This document shows, piece by piece, positions 1 to 10,836 of a DNA stretch of 64,000 nt (positions within the stretch are counted from its first letter, which is position 1; each line of letters opens with the position of its first letter). The stretch lies in assembly GCF_030247195.1 (NCBI RefSeq), contig NC_080672.1, positions 188,487,201-188,551,200 on the forward strand, read 5' to 3'. Position numbers and translations under genes: made by a program. Source of the DNA: Topomyia yanbarensis. Taxonomy: Eukaryota; Arthropoda; Insecta; Diptera; Culicidae. Below the pieces are notes generated by a model. That model made no database searches, was not told the DNA's origin, and saw nothing but the letters and a program-made list of their open reading frames with translations.

Positions 1-1893
1 ACGAAGTTTATGGTGCATCTTTCGTGCACCGAAATGCCTCGGACGCTATGGTACACATAGTTTCACTGCGATTTGTCATGAAATCCCCGAACGATTACAA
101 GTTGGTCTGTGGTTGAAAGGGCAGAAAGTGTCGTTGCGTAGATGAAAAACGGAGACATTTTTGCATGTAAACAAGAAATGCATGCAGCGACGATCCTAGC
201 AACGGTCAATAAATAATACCTGCTACCAACTTTACAAGCCCGATACAAAGGGGATCACTTTGGTTTGTTAAGGTTGGCAAAACTGAAGGGACCGTGATAC
301 TTCTACTACTTCTTAAGATCTAGTACACAGTGTACCACGGAATTTCGATTGTTTCTTCGTCAGTTGGTAGTCTCTATTAGTCTCTGGTAATTGTGATCGG
401 CGGAGGACAGTTCGGCTTGGTAAGCCGAAGTCGTGTGCGTAAATATCTCTACGTGTGCGGTTTGTCTTGCAGCTGTTCGGTCGAATCGGATGGCGTAGCA
501 CTACATAATTTAACTGCCTCTGAAGTTTATGCAGTAGTTTGGCATTTTGATCATGTGCCGCGAGGAGTTTATAATAAATTATATATCATATCACTACATG
601 CTTTACATGTACTGCAGTCGTCACATTCATTATATGCATTATGATTATTACAATCAATATATTATATCCGATGCAGAATATTACTAATAATCCCGTTTAA
701 TTTATAGTGGTAACAAACATACAATAGAGCAGAATGAATATGCACATTATGCTATTTATAATATTTTATTATATACCTAATATAACTGTAGATATTTTAC
801 GTTCCTTATATTTATTACATTTATTTGATTAACTGTACCGAAAAATTTTAATGTAAACATTTTACATTTTTGTGCCTCATGAATTTGCATATTATATTCA
901 GTATATTTGTTTATTAATTTAGTTCAATGCCTTATTCTCATTATTGCCGTTATATACAACACTTTTTTTAATTGTCTTAAAAGTATCCAAATTTATCAAA
1001 TACTTATTAAAATTATTTTTAATACTTATATTATTTTCGTTACATTTATTATATTTATTATATTACATATGCTTTTATATACAAATAGTACTGGGTAGGG
1101 AGGGATGTACGATAACCTAACAGTTCAGAAAACAATTCGGAACTACTGTAAGGATCACCTGAAGAAAAATCTCTAAATTAAATTTAGATATTTTTGTTTT
1201 ATTTCGGATCATTTATCTAGATATACCTAAAACGTGTGTCATCAATATTTATATAATTTGAGAATCATTTCAAAAAATATGCTGCAACCATAGTACTTTA
1301 AATTAAATATACGCAGAAATGTCCACATATAATTGCTACATTATTTTAACGCATTATAAAGGTGTATCCGTGTACATTCAATACAATGGAGATTGAATAT
1401 CATATTTATTATGTTTATAGGCCAATTTCATAGATGTTTCATAAATTTATTGTAGGCATTATATTTATTACTCATTTTCAGTTTTATACGTTTGCTTATT
1501 GTATGTGTTATATCCATTAAACTCATACTGTATGTTACTGCACTTTATTTTCGTACCACAATCAGTATATTTTCAGGTATACATATTATAAACACTACGC
1601 CGATAATGGATGTTAACATTTTATGAAAGAGAAAAGTTCTCTGTCGTCTACTGCTATGACTTATAATATGTGATTAATGGTTTGTCCGGAATTTCCCTTC
1701 AAAGTGAATTTTGACAGTATGCTTATTGGCCCTTTTCAAAAAACACGCGTGATCTTTCGTTGGTCGGATTCGTTTGATGTTGTATTGAACTGACGATGGT
1801 TGTCGGTCGTCCCGTCCACCCGATTAACGTATAGTTGCTATATTCATAGTTTGGCGGACACAAAAGCCGAAAAACTGGCAGTTCTTGCTTTAA
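1..1893. other. AT-rich sequence without recognisable gene
   Basis: No open reading frame here resembles a known protein, and the short open frames are of the length expected by chance in AT-rich DNA. From about 600 to 1640 the sequence is strongly A+T rich, with many TATTATA and ATTTATT stretches. The first 500 bases are less AT-rich and include a possible splice acceptor (TTGTCTTGCAG, near 461-471), so a host non-coding exon or an old repeat is possible. Nothing firmer can be said. Confidence 0.4.
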
Positions 1894-3780
1894 GCGGACC
1901 CTACACGTGCAGAAATATTGTCAATAAATCGATTATGGATCAATATATTGACCGTGTAAGGGTATCTTGAAAATATTGATCATGTATAAATCAAATGGGA
2001 TTGACGTATTGAAGCAGTCTTGACAATATTTTTATTGACAATATTCTTGTCCCGTGTAGGGTTCGCCTTACACGTGACAGAATATTTTCAATAAAAATAT
2101 TGACAAGACTGCTTCAATACGTCAATCCCATTTAAATTCTACAGAATCAATATTTTCAAAATGTCATTACACGATCAATATATTGATCAATAATTGGTTT
2201 ATTGTCCATATTTCTGCTTGTGTAGGGTCCACTATACGTCAATCCCCGAGGGGCCAGCACTAGCAGGTTTGAGTGCGTCGTATTGAAAATAGCTGCGTAT
2301 TTTAAATGTAATTAAAGTAATTAATGAAAGTAATTAAAACTACTTCTGTTGTATTTATTATAATACTTAATGTAACTAATGTCTTTGTAAAAGTACTTAA
2401 AGTAATTAAAGGACATAAAAGCGAAATTTAAAATATTTAAAGTAGGAAAGAAAACTTTCCGGTAATAGGGATCTTTAATTTGGAAAACTTGTTTCAGTTT
2501 TTCATATGTATTGATAGCGGGTGTCCTTACGAGTACACTCACATTGTTTTTAAACCTCGATTAGTCTTTTCTGAATTTTAATTTTAAAAAAACCAAATAA
2601 AATTCTGCTAACAAACTGACAGTTGTCCTACTAAATGACGATCTGCGAACATGTTCGTTTGCCTTATTGTTAACCGGGACAGCACACCACACAGCATGGT
2701 CTGGTACTTTTGCAATCCGCTAGCAGCTTGCAATCCCAAGTTTAATTTGCAAACTATAGTAGATCTTATGAGGCAACCTAAAAAGTCGTACTAGTCTCAT
2801 GGGTTTGAATATGTTATTGTCCTTTGTTTCCTAATTAAAAAATGCTTTTTTCAATAGTTTCGGTCCTAGAAATAAGAAAAGGATTGAGATATTAACTCAC
2901 AGTAATAACCTGAATCAGGAAATGCCGTAACCCGCATACCGCTAAAGATCCCTATTAAATTACAGTCAATTTGTCCTGTACTTTTTAAATATTGGCGGTA
3001 CTTAATGTACTTTATGGTACTTAACGGTATTTAAAGTAACTAATTAAGTACGAATTTTAGCACTGCGTCGTATTGAAGATTTAGTGCTTGCCCCTCGTCA
3101 ATCCCATTTGATTTCTACATGATTAATATTTTCGAGATGCCCCTACACGGGACAAGAATATTGCCAATAAAAATATTGTCAAGACTGCTTCAATACGTCA
3201 ATCCCATTTGATTTCTACATGATCAATATTTCCAAGATACCCTTACACGATGAATATATTGATCAATAATCGATTTATTGACAATATTTCTATACGTGTA
3301 GGGTCTGCTTTGCACCATCAATATAATGATCAATGATCGATTTATTGACAATATTTCTGCTCGCGTAGGGTCCGCTTAATGCAGTACAGTTTGTTGGTTG
3401 GAAACAATCACATTTGATTTTACCCTATTTGTTTATTATTTTCAAACACGGGCTCTGCACGAGACAGCAATTTTGTCAATAAATATTTTGACAAGACTGC
3501 TTCAATTCATCAATCTCATTTAAATTCTACAGAATCAATATTTTCAAGATGACCTTACACCATCAATATATTGTTCAATATAGATTTATTGTCAATATTT
3601 CACGAGCAGAGATATTGACAATAAAACAATTATTGATCAATATATTGATGGTGTGAGGGGATCTTGAAAATATTGATGCCATAGAATTTAAATGAAATTG
3701 ATGTATTGAAGTAGTCCGTAAATATTTTTATTGACAATATTCTTGTCTCGTGTAGGGTCCGCTTTACATATTCCATATAT
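1894..3780. repeat. cluster of about 170-bp MITE-like units in alternating orientation
   Basis: At least four related units share the ends GCGGACCCTACACG and CGTGTAGGGTCCGC and a palindromic core around TCAATATATTGA. The clearest unit is 1894-2066. A second in opposite orientation begins at about 2065, and further copies or parts lie at 3100-3376 and 3450-3780. A recurring block reads GACTGCTTCAATACGTCAATC. Terminal inverted repeats of about 30 bp, small size and lack of coding capacity fit MITEs. The outer edges (TTAAGCGGACC at about 1890 and GGTCCGCTTAA at about 3376) hint at a TTAA target, but this is not established. Confidence 0.65.
2247..3097. mobile_element. non-autonomous hAT-like element, 851 bp, with 8-bp TSD
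   Basis: The element begins CGAGGGGCCAGCACTA and ends TAGTGCTTGCCCCTCG, giving 16-bp terminal inverted repeats with one mismatch. It is flanked by identical 8-bp repeats TCAATCCC (2239-2246 and 3098-3105), the target-duplication size of hAT transposons. The insertion splits a MITE unit, whose sequence resumes exactly at the second TCAATCCC. The interior is full of AGTAATTAAAGTAC-type subterminal repeats and has no transposase-like frame, so it is non-autonomous. The hAT assignment rests on TSD length and TIR style only. Confidence 0.75.
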
Positions 3781-4149
3781 TGATCAATATTTCGTTCATT
3801 ATCAATATTTCTACCACTGGAAGCTCTTGCAATACAAATTTTTGGTACGACGATACCTATTTCTATTTTGTTATTATTATTGTAATCTGAGTTTATTTTC
3901 TTTTTAGGTACTCAGAATTACAAAAATGGTGTTATCGTGCAGGTGGACTATACATATGTTACAATTCCTATCAAAATATGTATGAAATCTTAATATTTAC
4001 TTATTGTTGTAATAAAGTTTGGTATAATATATTCATGACTTTTTCTCTTTATTTACGTGTATTTCAAAAATTATTTTCCAATATTTTACAATTAATAAAC
4101 TAATTGAAACACAATGCAGTTTTTTATAACAGACCACAGACAGACAACA
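3781..4149. other. AT-rich spacer, nothing recognised
   Basis: This is unremarkable AT-rich DNA after the MITE cluster. I see no coding frame, RNA gene or clear repeat boundary. Confidence 0.3.
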
Positions 4150-4244
4150 GGACACACGCTACATTGCGTGTCCTCAAATAATCACCATGAGCTTGGTTCG
4201 AAAATCCATAGTGGTTATTTGGGGACACAATGTGGGGTGTGTCC
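4150..4244. repeat. imperfect inverted repeat (hairpin), arms about 38-40 bp
   Basis: The arm 4150-4189 (starting GGACACACGC) is largely complementary to 4207-4244 (ending GGTGTGTCC), with a 17-base loop. The arms have several mismatches. It could be a small fold-back MITE or the terminal hairpin of a larger repeat. The weak open frame that crosses it is not considered coding. Confidence 0.6.
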
Positions 4245-4939
4245 TATTACCTCATCTGTGATCTGCATAATACAATATTCAACAATCTTTCATATCACAC
4301 AAAAGGTGGAATTCAATGCTAAATCACATGATTTTTACATATGTTTTAATGCAATTCAAAAGCACACCACGTAACTACTATTAAAAAACTTTATAAAAGA
4401 TACGGGAGAAATCACGTAAGTATTACGTGAAAATCCGGTGGAACGATAATTCATTTTTTTTTAATAAAAGTTTCCAACGCATCATATAGGTTCTATTGAG
4501 TTACTTAATAAAAAATACGTGAAAAGTCACTTAAGTATTACGTGAAATACGGGTGAGTGTTCATGAGTTCATTCTGTGTTATCTATGGTCCACCTAAGTG
4601 TTAAGTGAAAAGTGCGATGGAAAAAAATCACATATGTTTTCACATGGCATTAACGTGTGGATTATTTTGAGTGCATGCACGGCGTGCGCGACGCACAGTC
4701 AGTTGCGCTGGACTGTGTTATTCGGCAATAAACTTAGTACTACTCCTCCGGTCCTACAGGCATGGTATAGGCTGACGGGTAAAAGATGATGATCGCCCCG
4801 AGTGTGTGCGATCCTCTTCAGTCAGTGCTGCTACGGCAACGAATTTGCGTAGAAACCACCGGACTGCAAAAGTCATTGTTGGACCGATCAGCCGCAATCA
4901 GCTGGGCAGCAATGATGTTAGCTGCCTTCGGTTTCACGT
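4245..4939. other. non-coding interval with a duplicated 29-bp motif
   Basis: Two similar blocks containing TAAGTATTACGTGAAA lie at about 4412-4433 and 4525-4546, each preceded by TCACGTAAG-like or TCACTTAAG-like sequence, about 113 bp apart. This suggests an old tandem duplication or subterminal repeats of an unidentified element. From about 4660 the base composition rises, and the errantivirus-like pol remnant begins shortly after. No gene is recognised. Confidence 0.35.
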
Positions 4940-5794
4940 GTGCGCCAGCTGACCAAAATAGGAGAAGAAATTCATCTGTGCCACGGGTGGGAAATTATTC
5001 AATTTGGCACACTGTCAGCTGGTGTCGATTTTAGCGGTCAAAATAATTTTCCGGTATTATGTTCACTTCGGCGTGAACAGGCACCTTTGAATGTTTTCCG
5101 ACATCAGGTCATTCTAAAGAAGGCCACCGATAACATAACTATAGAACACCCTTTTCCTAAATTTACTAAAATTACAATTCAGTTAAACGATATTAACCCC
5201 AATTCTCTTCTACAGGTATTAAGAAAACATTTCGACATTGGAAAAGTAATCGGATTATTAACAGATGAATCTATAATGGGATAAATTCAAGAAGTATATA
5301 AAAACCATTTCGGCCAACAGAAATTGTTAAAAATCCGGTTTACTCAGAAAATGCTCGAGGATATCACCGATGATGATCGTCAGAGGAACATAATACGAGA
5401 CGAGCACCACCGTGCCCATCGCAACGGCTACGAAAACAAATTACAAATCCTACGAAAATACTATTTCCCTCAACTGAGTAAAAAACTTCGTGAATTTATC
5501 ACGAACTGTCGAATTTGCCATGAGCAAAAATACGACAGAAAACCAATTCATTACCCCTTACAAAGAACTCCTATTCCCACACGGCCTTTTGAGATCGCTC
5601 ATATAGGTATCATGTTTCTTGAAAGTTTACACTTTTTGACTAACTCTGACGCCTTTGAAAAAACCAGACAACGACTGAAACATAAACCGAGATACAAAAA
5701 AATAAAAATAGCACAGGTCAATAAAAATACAGTTGTCACGTCCGACGGAAGACGAATACATAAAAACGACTTGAAAATTCAACCGACGATCTAA
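4940..5794 (+). pseudogene. errantivirus-type gypsy pol remnant (end of RNase H region to integrase, core deleted)
   Basis: This single frame resembles the C-terminal part of Pol from insect errantiviruses (17.6/ZAM/gypsy group). It covers the linker after RNase H, then the integrase zinc-binding domain (about 5400-5560, HHCC-type with CRICHEQK), then the start of the integrase core and the short C-terminal tail rich in K and N. The frame has a TAA stop at 5282-5284. In the core, the position expected to hold the first catalytic aspartate reads G (HIGIMF). The remaining core, with the other acidic residues, is missing, the tail following directly at about 5660. It is therefore inactive. It lies upstream of an env remnant in the same orientation, as in an intact errantivirus, but is separated from it by another inserted element. 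Confidence 0.75.
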
Positions 5795-5853
5795 CCAGAC
5801 AAAAACACTCTCATTTACAGATTACTGACAATTCCACTATTATGGGGGCAAAC

Positions 5854-6015
5854 TGTTATATTATTTGGCGTACCTTTAATATGTTAACCTTGATATTAAT
5901 CTTACTGGCAACATTGCCACCTTTTGTACTTCGCTGTCTTAGATCACCCATTCCAATAAAGACTTCTGACGAGTTAAACGTGCTTTTTTTGTGACTCTTT
6001 CCCATCATCACAACA
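5854..6015 (+). mobile_element. LTR (162 bp) of a Mag-like Ty3/gypsy element
   Basis: The segment begins TGTTATATTATTTGGCG and ends CATCACAACA, with TG...CA termini. An AATAAA signal lies about 60 bases before the end, and a primer-binding-site-like sequence TGGTGTCAGAAGT follows directly (6016-6028). The layout is that of a 5' LTR read on the plus strand. The short leader after it ends at about 6160, where the sequence switches into minus-strand pol (see next entry). No second copy of this LTR is visible in the window, and no clear TSD is present. Confidence 0.6.
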
Positions 6016-6149
6016 TGGTGTCAGAAGTTCTCACGGTTATCGAGAAAGTGCGTATCGGTTCGCGACGATAAAAAAAGAAAAGGAATCGGTGTATTATAGG
6101 TCTCGAGTGCGCGTGTGTACGTGCCGTATATTTCCATCTGACCGGTCTT

Positions 6150-7415
6150 GAAGAAACCTTTGATTCGTCTGGCCGCAAACCCTGATTGGAAAGAACATGT
6201 CCGTAGAACATGATGGATGTTTCACAAAGCTTCAACTTCGACCTGTTGAGCTTCATATTATTCTCTTGAAGCCTCATTAACAGTTTCTCAAGATTAATAT
6301 TATGATCTTCTAATGCTTCTTGGATTGTTTTACCGCGACCAAATATCAAAAGGTCGTCCGCCAAACATTCTACGCCATTCAACCCCTTCCAGTAGTTTGC
6401 TTTGAAATATTTCAGGCGCTGACGAAATTCCGAAAGGTAATCGTAGCCAACGATAGCGCCCGAATGGTGTCCAGAACGATGTTAATCTGCTGCTACTTTC
6501 ATTGAGTACGACATGCCAAAAGCCTTTCTTGGCGTCCACTGTCGGGAAAATTTTGGCTTGTCCTAACTCTGGAAGAATTTCATCGAGCGTCGTAAATTGG
6601 AGGTTAGGACGTTTTAGAGCTCTATTGAGTGGTCTCAGATCCAAGCAAATACGAAGAGACTGATTTTCCCCTGTGCCTCGCCGAACTAATAGAAGGTTAC
6701 TCACCCAATCCGTGTGGTTATACTCCCTTGCTATTATTCCATTCTCCAGGAGTTTATCCAATTCGAATTTGAGTTGGTTTCGTAGTGCAATTGAAACCCG
6801 TCGTGGTTGCTGGATGACTGGAGGGACATTGGCATCAATCTCCAAGTTTACTTCTCCAGGCATTTTGCCGAAACCCTGGAAAATATCGGCGAATTTATCG
6901 ACGATCGCTTCAGCTCTGATCCGGTATATCTTCAACACTTCTTCTTCGCTATTTTCCGTTAATGATGATGCTGGTACCACAGACACCGAGTTACAAAATT
7001 TAATCAAACCAAGTGTAGTACACACCCGCAATGACAACAATGGTCTATGATTTACATCAACAACCTGCAGAACAAGTCGGTACTTCTTCTTTTTGTATTT
7101 GCACAACAGTTTCACTTGCCCAAGCACTGTAATTGAGCTTCCGCCGAAAGCCTGCAGCTTATAAGGTGACGGCAAAAGCTGCGGATCCGGGTCATCAATC
7201 AGGTTACACAGCCACTCACGCCCGATTAAACTCGTATTAGCTCCCGTATGTAGTTCGCACTTAACTTTCTTCCAAGTTTTCCCAACTTTAAGTCGTATTT
7301 CTGCCATCCCGTTGCCTCCGCTTTGGGAGTTGTCATAAATTTTCCCGATTTCCCCATCGACATGGGACTCATCCGAATCGTCAATATCACTGCACTGTGA
7401 ATCGCCCTCTTCAGA
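6150..7415 (-). pseudogene. Mag-like Ty3/gypsy pol fragment: aspartic protease plus partial reverse transcriptase
   Basis: On the minus strand the frame starts in an acidic, serine-rich stretch. It then shows a retroviral-type aspartic protease whose active site reads HTGA instead of DTGA (about 7240), and a reverse transcriptase with the LDLRPLN, LPFGISSAPEIFQ and LADD motifs. The LADD catalytic motif is in another frame after a frameshift near 6385. Homology stops at about 6160 in the region after the RT palm. The rest of RT, RNase H and integrase are absent. The orientation is opposite to the LTR and primer-binding site at 5854-6028, so the fragment has been inverted or joined secondarily. 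It sits inside the errantivirus env region. Confidence 0.8.
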
Positions 7416-7420
7416 ACTGC

Positions 7421-8671
7421 AATAAAAGACAAAAGCGCTGGAACACATTAGGAACAGCTTGGAAATTTATTGCAGGTAGCCCAGACGCAAATGACCTAAA
7501 ATTAATCAATTCATCAATTAACGATCTGATTACAAACAACAACATACAAGTCAAAATAAATAGAGAACTAATCCTTCAAATGAAGGAATCCATTTTCAAA
7601 ACTAAAGATGCTATAGAGGCATTAAATTGCAAATCATCAGAGTTTTATAGTATAAATGTTTTACTGAACCTAAATTATTTGCAATAGAAATTACAATTAA
7701 TATTAGAAACTATTACTCTAGCTAAAATAGGAATTTTGAATGCACAAATATTAACAGACAGAGAATTACAAATTTTACTAGATGATTTAGTTAGGGAAAA
7801 TATAACAGCACATACAGCCGCGGATGCCATCTCCTACGTTACCACGTCCATCGTCACCAATAACAAGGAGGTCGTTCTTTTTATCAAATCACCAAAATTG
7901 GACCACCGAATCTTCCGCAAAGTTCATATTTATCCGATCCTGAACAATCATCAACAAATTCACCTTAGTCAACAGAATTATATTGTCAATAAGAATGAAT
8001 GTGTCGCTATAGAATCTCTGGACCCAATCATTTTCAATATCAATGAAGTAAAACTCGTCAATCCAACATGTATTCCAATGCTTCTCAGAGGTAAACCTGC
8101 CACATGCAATTACACAACAAACCCTACACACAACGAAATTATTTCGATCGATGATCAACATTTAGTAATAAATCAGATGAACAACATTACCATAGAAACA
8201 ACCTGCGGAGAATTCAAAAGAAATCTCTCCGGATCATATTTAATATCCTATACTGATTGTTCTCTCAATATGTCAATAAGCAATCACAAGTTCTCTAACA
8301 GGATACAACATCTGACGGGAACACCTATCAAGCTACCTCTGGATGGAATTCAGGTAACAAAACAACAAGATATAACAAATCTGAGCCTGGAGCATCTTCA
8401 CAACCTACAGTCGCAGGCCAGGAAGGATCTAGAATTCATCCGACTGAAGATTAATAGCATCCAATGGCCACATTGGACAATCTTTGGTAGCACCATTGCT
8501 TCACCCATCATTATCGGTCTTGGCATTCTTTTTAGTCTTTTCATTCGCAGACGAAGTACGATAATTCGGCTAAGTCAGCATTCGGAAAAATCAAAACCTT
8601 TCGATGGAAACCTATCACGCTTCAGGAACCGGACTTTGATGGAAATGATTCGTACGGAGCCTCATGTCTAA
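7421..8671 (+). pseudogene. errantivirus-type env remnant, N-terminal part missing
   Basis: This frame resembles insect errantivirus Env, the fusion-protein-like envelope of gypsy-group elements. It begins at a basic RQKR furin-like cleavage motif (7427-7438), followed by the post-cleavage region with a conserved AGSPDA-type motif. After many N-glycosylation-type sites and several cysteines comes a hydrophobic membrane segment (about 8476-8550) followed by an arginine-rich cytoplasmic tail. A TAG stop interrupts the frame at 7685-7687, and the part before the cleavage site is absent because the Mag-like fragment replaces it. The copy is not functional. An env gene following pol is the hallmark of this retroelement group. 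Confidence 0.75.
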
Positions 8672-8884
8672 AGGGGGACAAGCTGCCCAGCAACAGGAAA
8701 CAGCACCAGACGCCACCTCAGCAGTCACCAAGTACCGTGGCATATTATGTGCTGACTTAGGGAAGCGTGTGCTGTGGTGCACACGGCAAGTGAGGCTTAG
8801 CTTGTATCGATTGATTTATAATAAAGTTAGTCTAGATTTAGCAGCAACGAAGTGTAGTCGCTTTTTTTTTAAAAAAAATCAAAA
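8672..8884 (+). repeat. probable partial 3' LTR of the errantivirus-type element
   Basis: A purine run AAAGGGGGACAAG, resembling a polypurine tract, directly follows the env stop codon. It is followed by sequence with a TATA-like GATTTATAATAAAG stretch at about 8812-8825. This is the expected place for the 3' LTR. No second LTR copy is present in the window, so neither boundary can be confirmed. Confidence 0.4.
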
Positions 8885-8934
8885 GAAAACCCGTTTACTT
8901 AACTCGCGGCAGTACAGCTCTTCCAATCAATGTT

Positions 8935-9192
8935 TCGGTCATACAAAACAATGGTTGGATCCGATGGCCTTGAATCAGAGTTGCTTGCTATCACCATCGG
9001 TAGATGGTTACTACAGATATTGTCTTCCACTTGCTTCACTTGTTTGCATCGGTAGTCTAGGAATCCGAATCATTTCCCCTGTGTTCAGAATTGTCATATT
9101 GAAGTTGTCACAAAGATCTTGAATCGTCAAAGATAGATTATTGTCGTACAGATAGACCCGTCCTGTACCGTTGTACAGTGATCCCAAACTAA
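8935..9192 (-). other. possible exon-like open frame on the minus strand
   Basis: Read on the minus strand, a pyrimidine-rich tract ending TTTTTATTTTAG (acceptor-like, about 9192-9203) is followed by about 55 in-frame codons. They look protein-like (for example RVYLYDNNLSLTIQDLCDN) and end in TAG. The frame is not one I recognise. It may be a terminal exon of a host gene or a captured fragment inside a repeat. Confidence is low because the open stretch is short. Confidence 0.2.
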
Positions 9193-9203
9193 AATAAAAA
9201 AGG

Positions 9204-10355
9204 CGATCAAAAGTCTTTCCTGAGTTTCACAGGTGTTTTCATGCTTTGATGTCTTCAGGAAAGTTTCCTAGGATTGCATCCTGAATCTTTTAGGATAGGA
9301 TACCTTAATTTTGGATAGGATACCTTAATTTTGCTTAAGGTGAAAATGCCATTAAAAATGTTTTAGCTCAATAACAAAACATTTTTTTTGCTCGGAATCT
9401 TGTAGAGCAATTTATTTTGAGCAACTTTGGTGAACGGCAGTCGTAGTGAGGGAAGGAGTTCAGTCACGCTAGAAGAGTTGAGGTTAATATTAGAAGTGAA
9501 CAGGCATAGAGGAAATCATCACAATTATTATAATCTAGTAAATATTTTAATGGATCAATTTTGGGAATAATACTTCTGCAATTACACTGGAAAACAGTGA
9601 TCGGATCCGTAATTTGGTTTAATAATTTAGCCACCGAAGGATACGATCGCTGCATGCAGGGGCCATTGTTCAGTAAACTGGTTTAAAAATTTTCTTACTG
9701 TTGGTAGAATAGCAACCAGCAAGCTTTTCAGAGGCACGGTAATGCTGAAAACTGTGAATATCCCTTCCACAATGTTAGAAAATTTAAGTAATCCCGTTTT
9801 GGGCGGAGTTTCTTACAGTAAAATAGAAGCACTTGGAATTTTCCCGAGGAATTTTCCCGAGGAGTGCTGGGAACTCATGGTTGTAGCTCAATTTCCCAAA
9901 ACCAGGGGGTAGGGTAACAGGGGTATTCTGGACCGCTTTAGGAAGCCTTGAGAATTTTTTTTGAAAAAATACAGTTTGGCTACATAATCTGGATCATTTA
10001 ACGGGTTAATATGTACGGCTGCATTGTCTATTTTAGAAATCTAGTGTTCTAAATTGTCAAATAAACATATATGTTCAGGAAATGTTACAAATTTTGAAGG
10101 TGAATTTTTCTAATTTTGGACCACACAATTTTATTTTGGACCGCAAACAAACCATATTTTGGACCATCGTTTTTCTTTCAGCCAATGTTGAAAACATATT
10201 TTGGACAGATCCTACTCAGAGTTGTTAATTTTCAATGGGTTTGTTTGTAGGTTAGTAGGGGAAAATAAAGCTGAACCAGAGTAATAGTTTATTTAGACTT
10301 TTTAACTATTTTGTAAAGAATCAATTAATTCCAAAAAATTGAACCTATGCTTCTT
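9204..10355. other. non-coding interval with short repeats
   Basis: A short tandem duplication (GGATAGGATACCTTAATTTT twice) lies at about 9293-9332. Between 10120 and 10210 the phrase ATTTTGGACC or ATTTTGGACA occurs four times at uneven spacing. No gene or transposon boundary is recognised. Confidence 0.35.
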
Positions 10356-10455
10356 CCCACCAAACCCGGAGAAATTGATGTAAAACCCGGAGACCCGGAG
10401 ATCGCTCCCGAAAACCGGAGTCTCCGGGTCAAACCCGGAGGGGTGGCAACCCTAA
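10356..10455. repeat. CCCGGAG-rich repeat ending GGGTGGCAACCCT
   Basis: About 100 bases contain six forms of the heptamer CCCGGAG or its complement CTCCGGG. The block ends in GGGTGGCAACCCT, which resembles the terminal sequence of another repeat at 15910-15925. This probably marks the end of an unidentified DNA element just upstream of the LINE. Confidence 0.4.
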
Positions 10456-10836
10456 CAGAGCAGATGGCGGCTTTGGTTGATGAATGAAAAAGCATTACTT
10501 TGAAATGAAGACGTACGGTTTTATCATGAAAAAAACTTCTGGTAACACTGTTGTGAATCAGTTTGTTTATTTTTGTTCGCGTATTTTGGATCGTTTTTTT
10601 GTGTATATTCAGTGATTTTTCATCTAGAATAGAGTTTGCGCCCTCGCCTAAGCTGCAGTTATTGATCAATTGACTCATAATTTGTGATTCTCGGTCGTGC
10701 GGTGACAATTGACAAACATTTTGTTCTCCCAAAGTGTCGTCGGTAGTGATAGAATCCTTGTGGTGAAACCGTGGATGCATATCGGGAAAGCTTATTCACG
10801 AAGTAGCTACTGTTGCCTACCTGTAGGCGATTCGCA

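Noticed and set aside
907..1098. A hydrophobic 63-codon frame rich in I and F
   Set aside because: Expected from AT-rich DNA. It has no start context or homologue that I recognise.
4114..4374. An 86-codon plus-strand frame
   Set aside because: It runs through a hairpin repeat and low-complexity sequence and resembles no protein.
5842..5993. A short frame from an ATG with a hydrophobic stretch, resembling an Env signal peptide
   Set aside because: It coincides with a segment having TG...CA ends, an AATAAA signal and an adjoining primer-binding site, so an LTR is the better explanation. The frame is also short.
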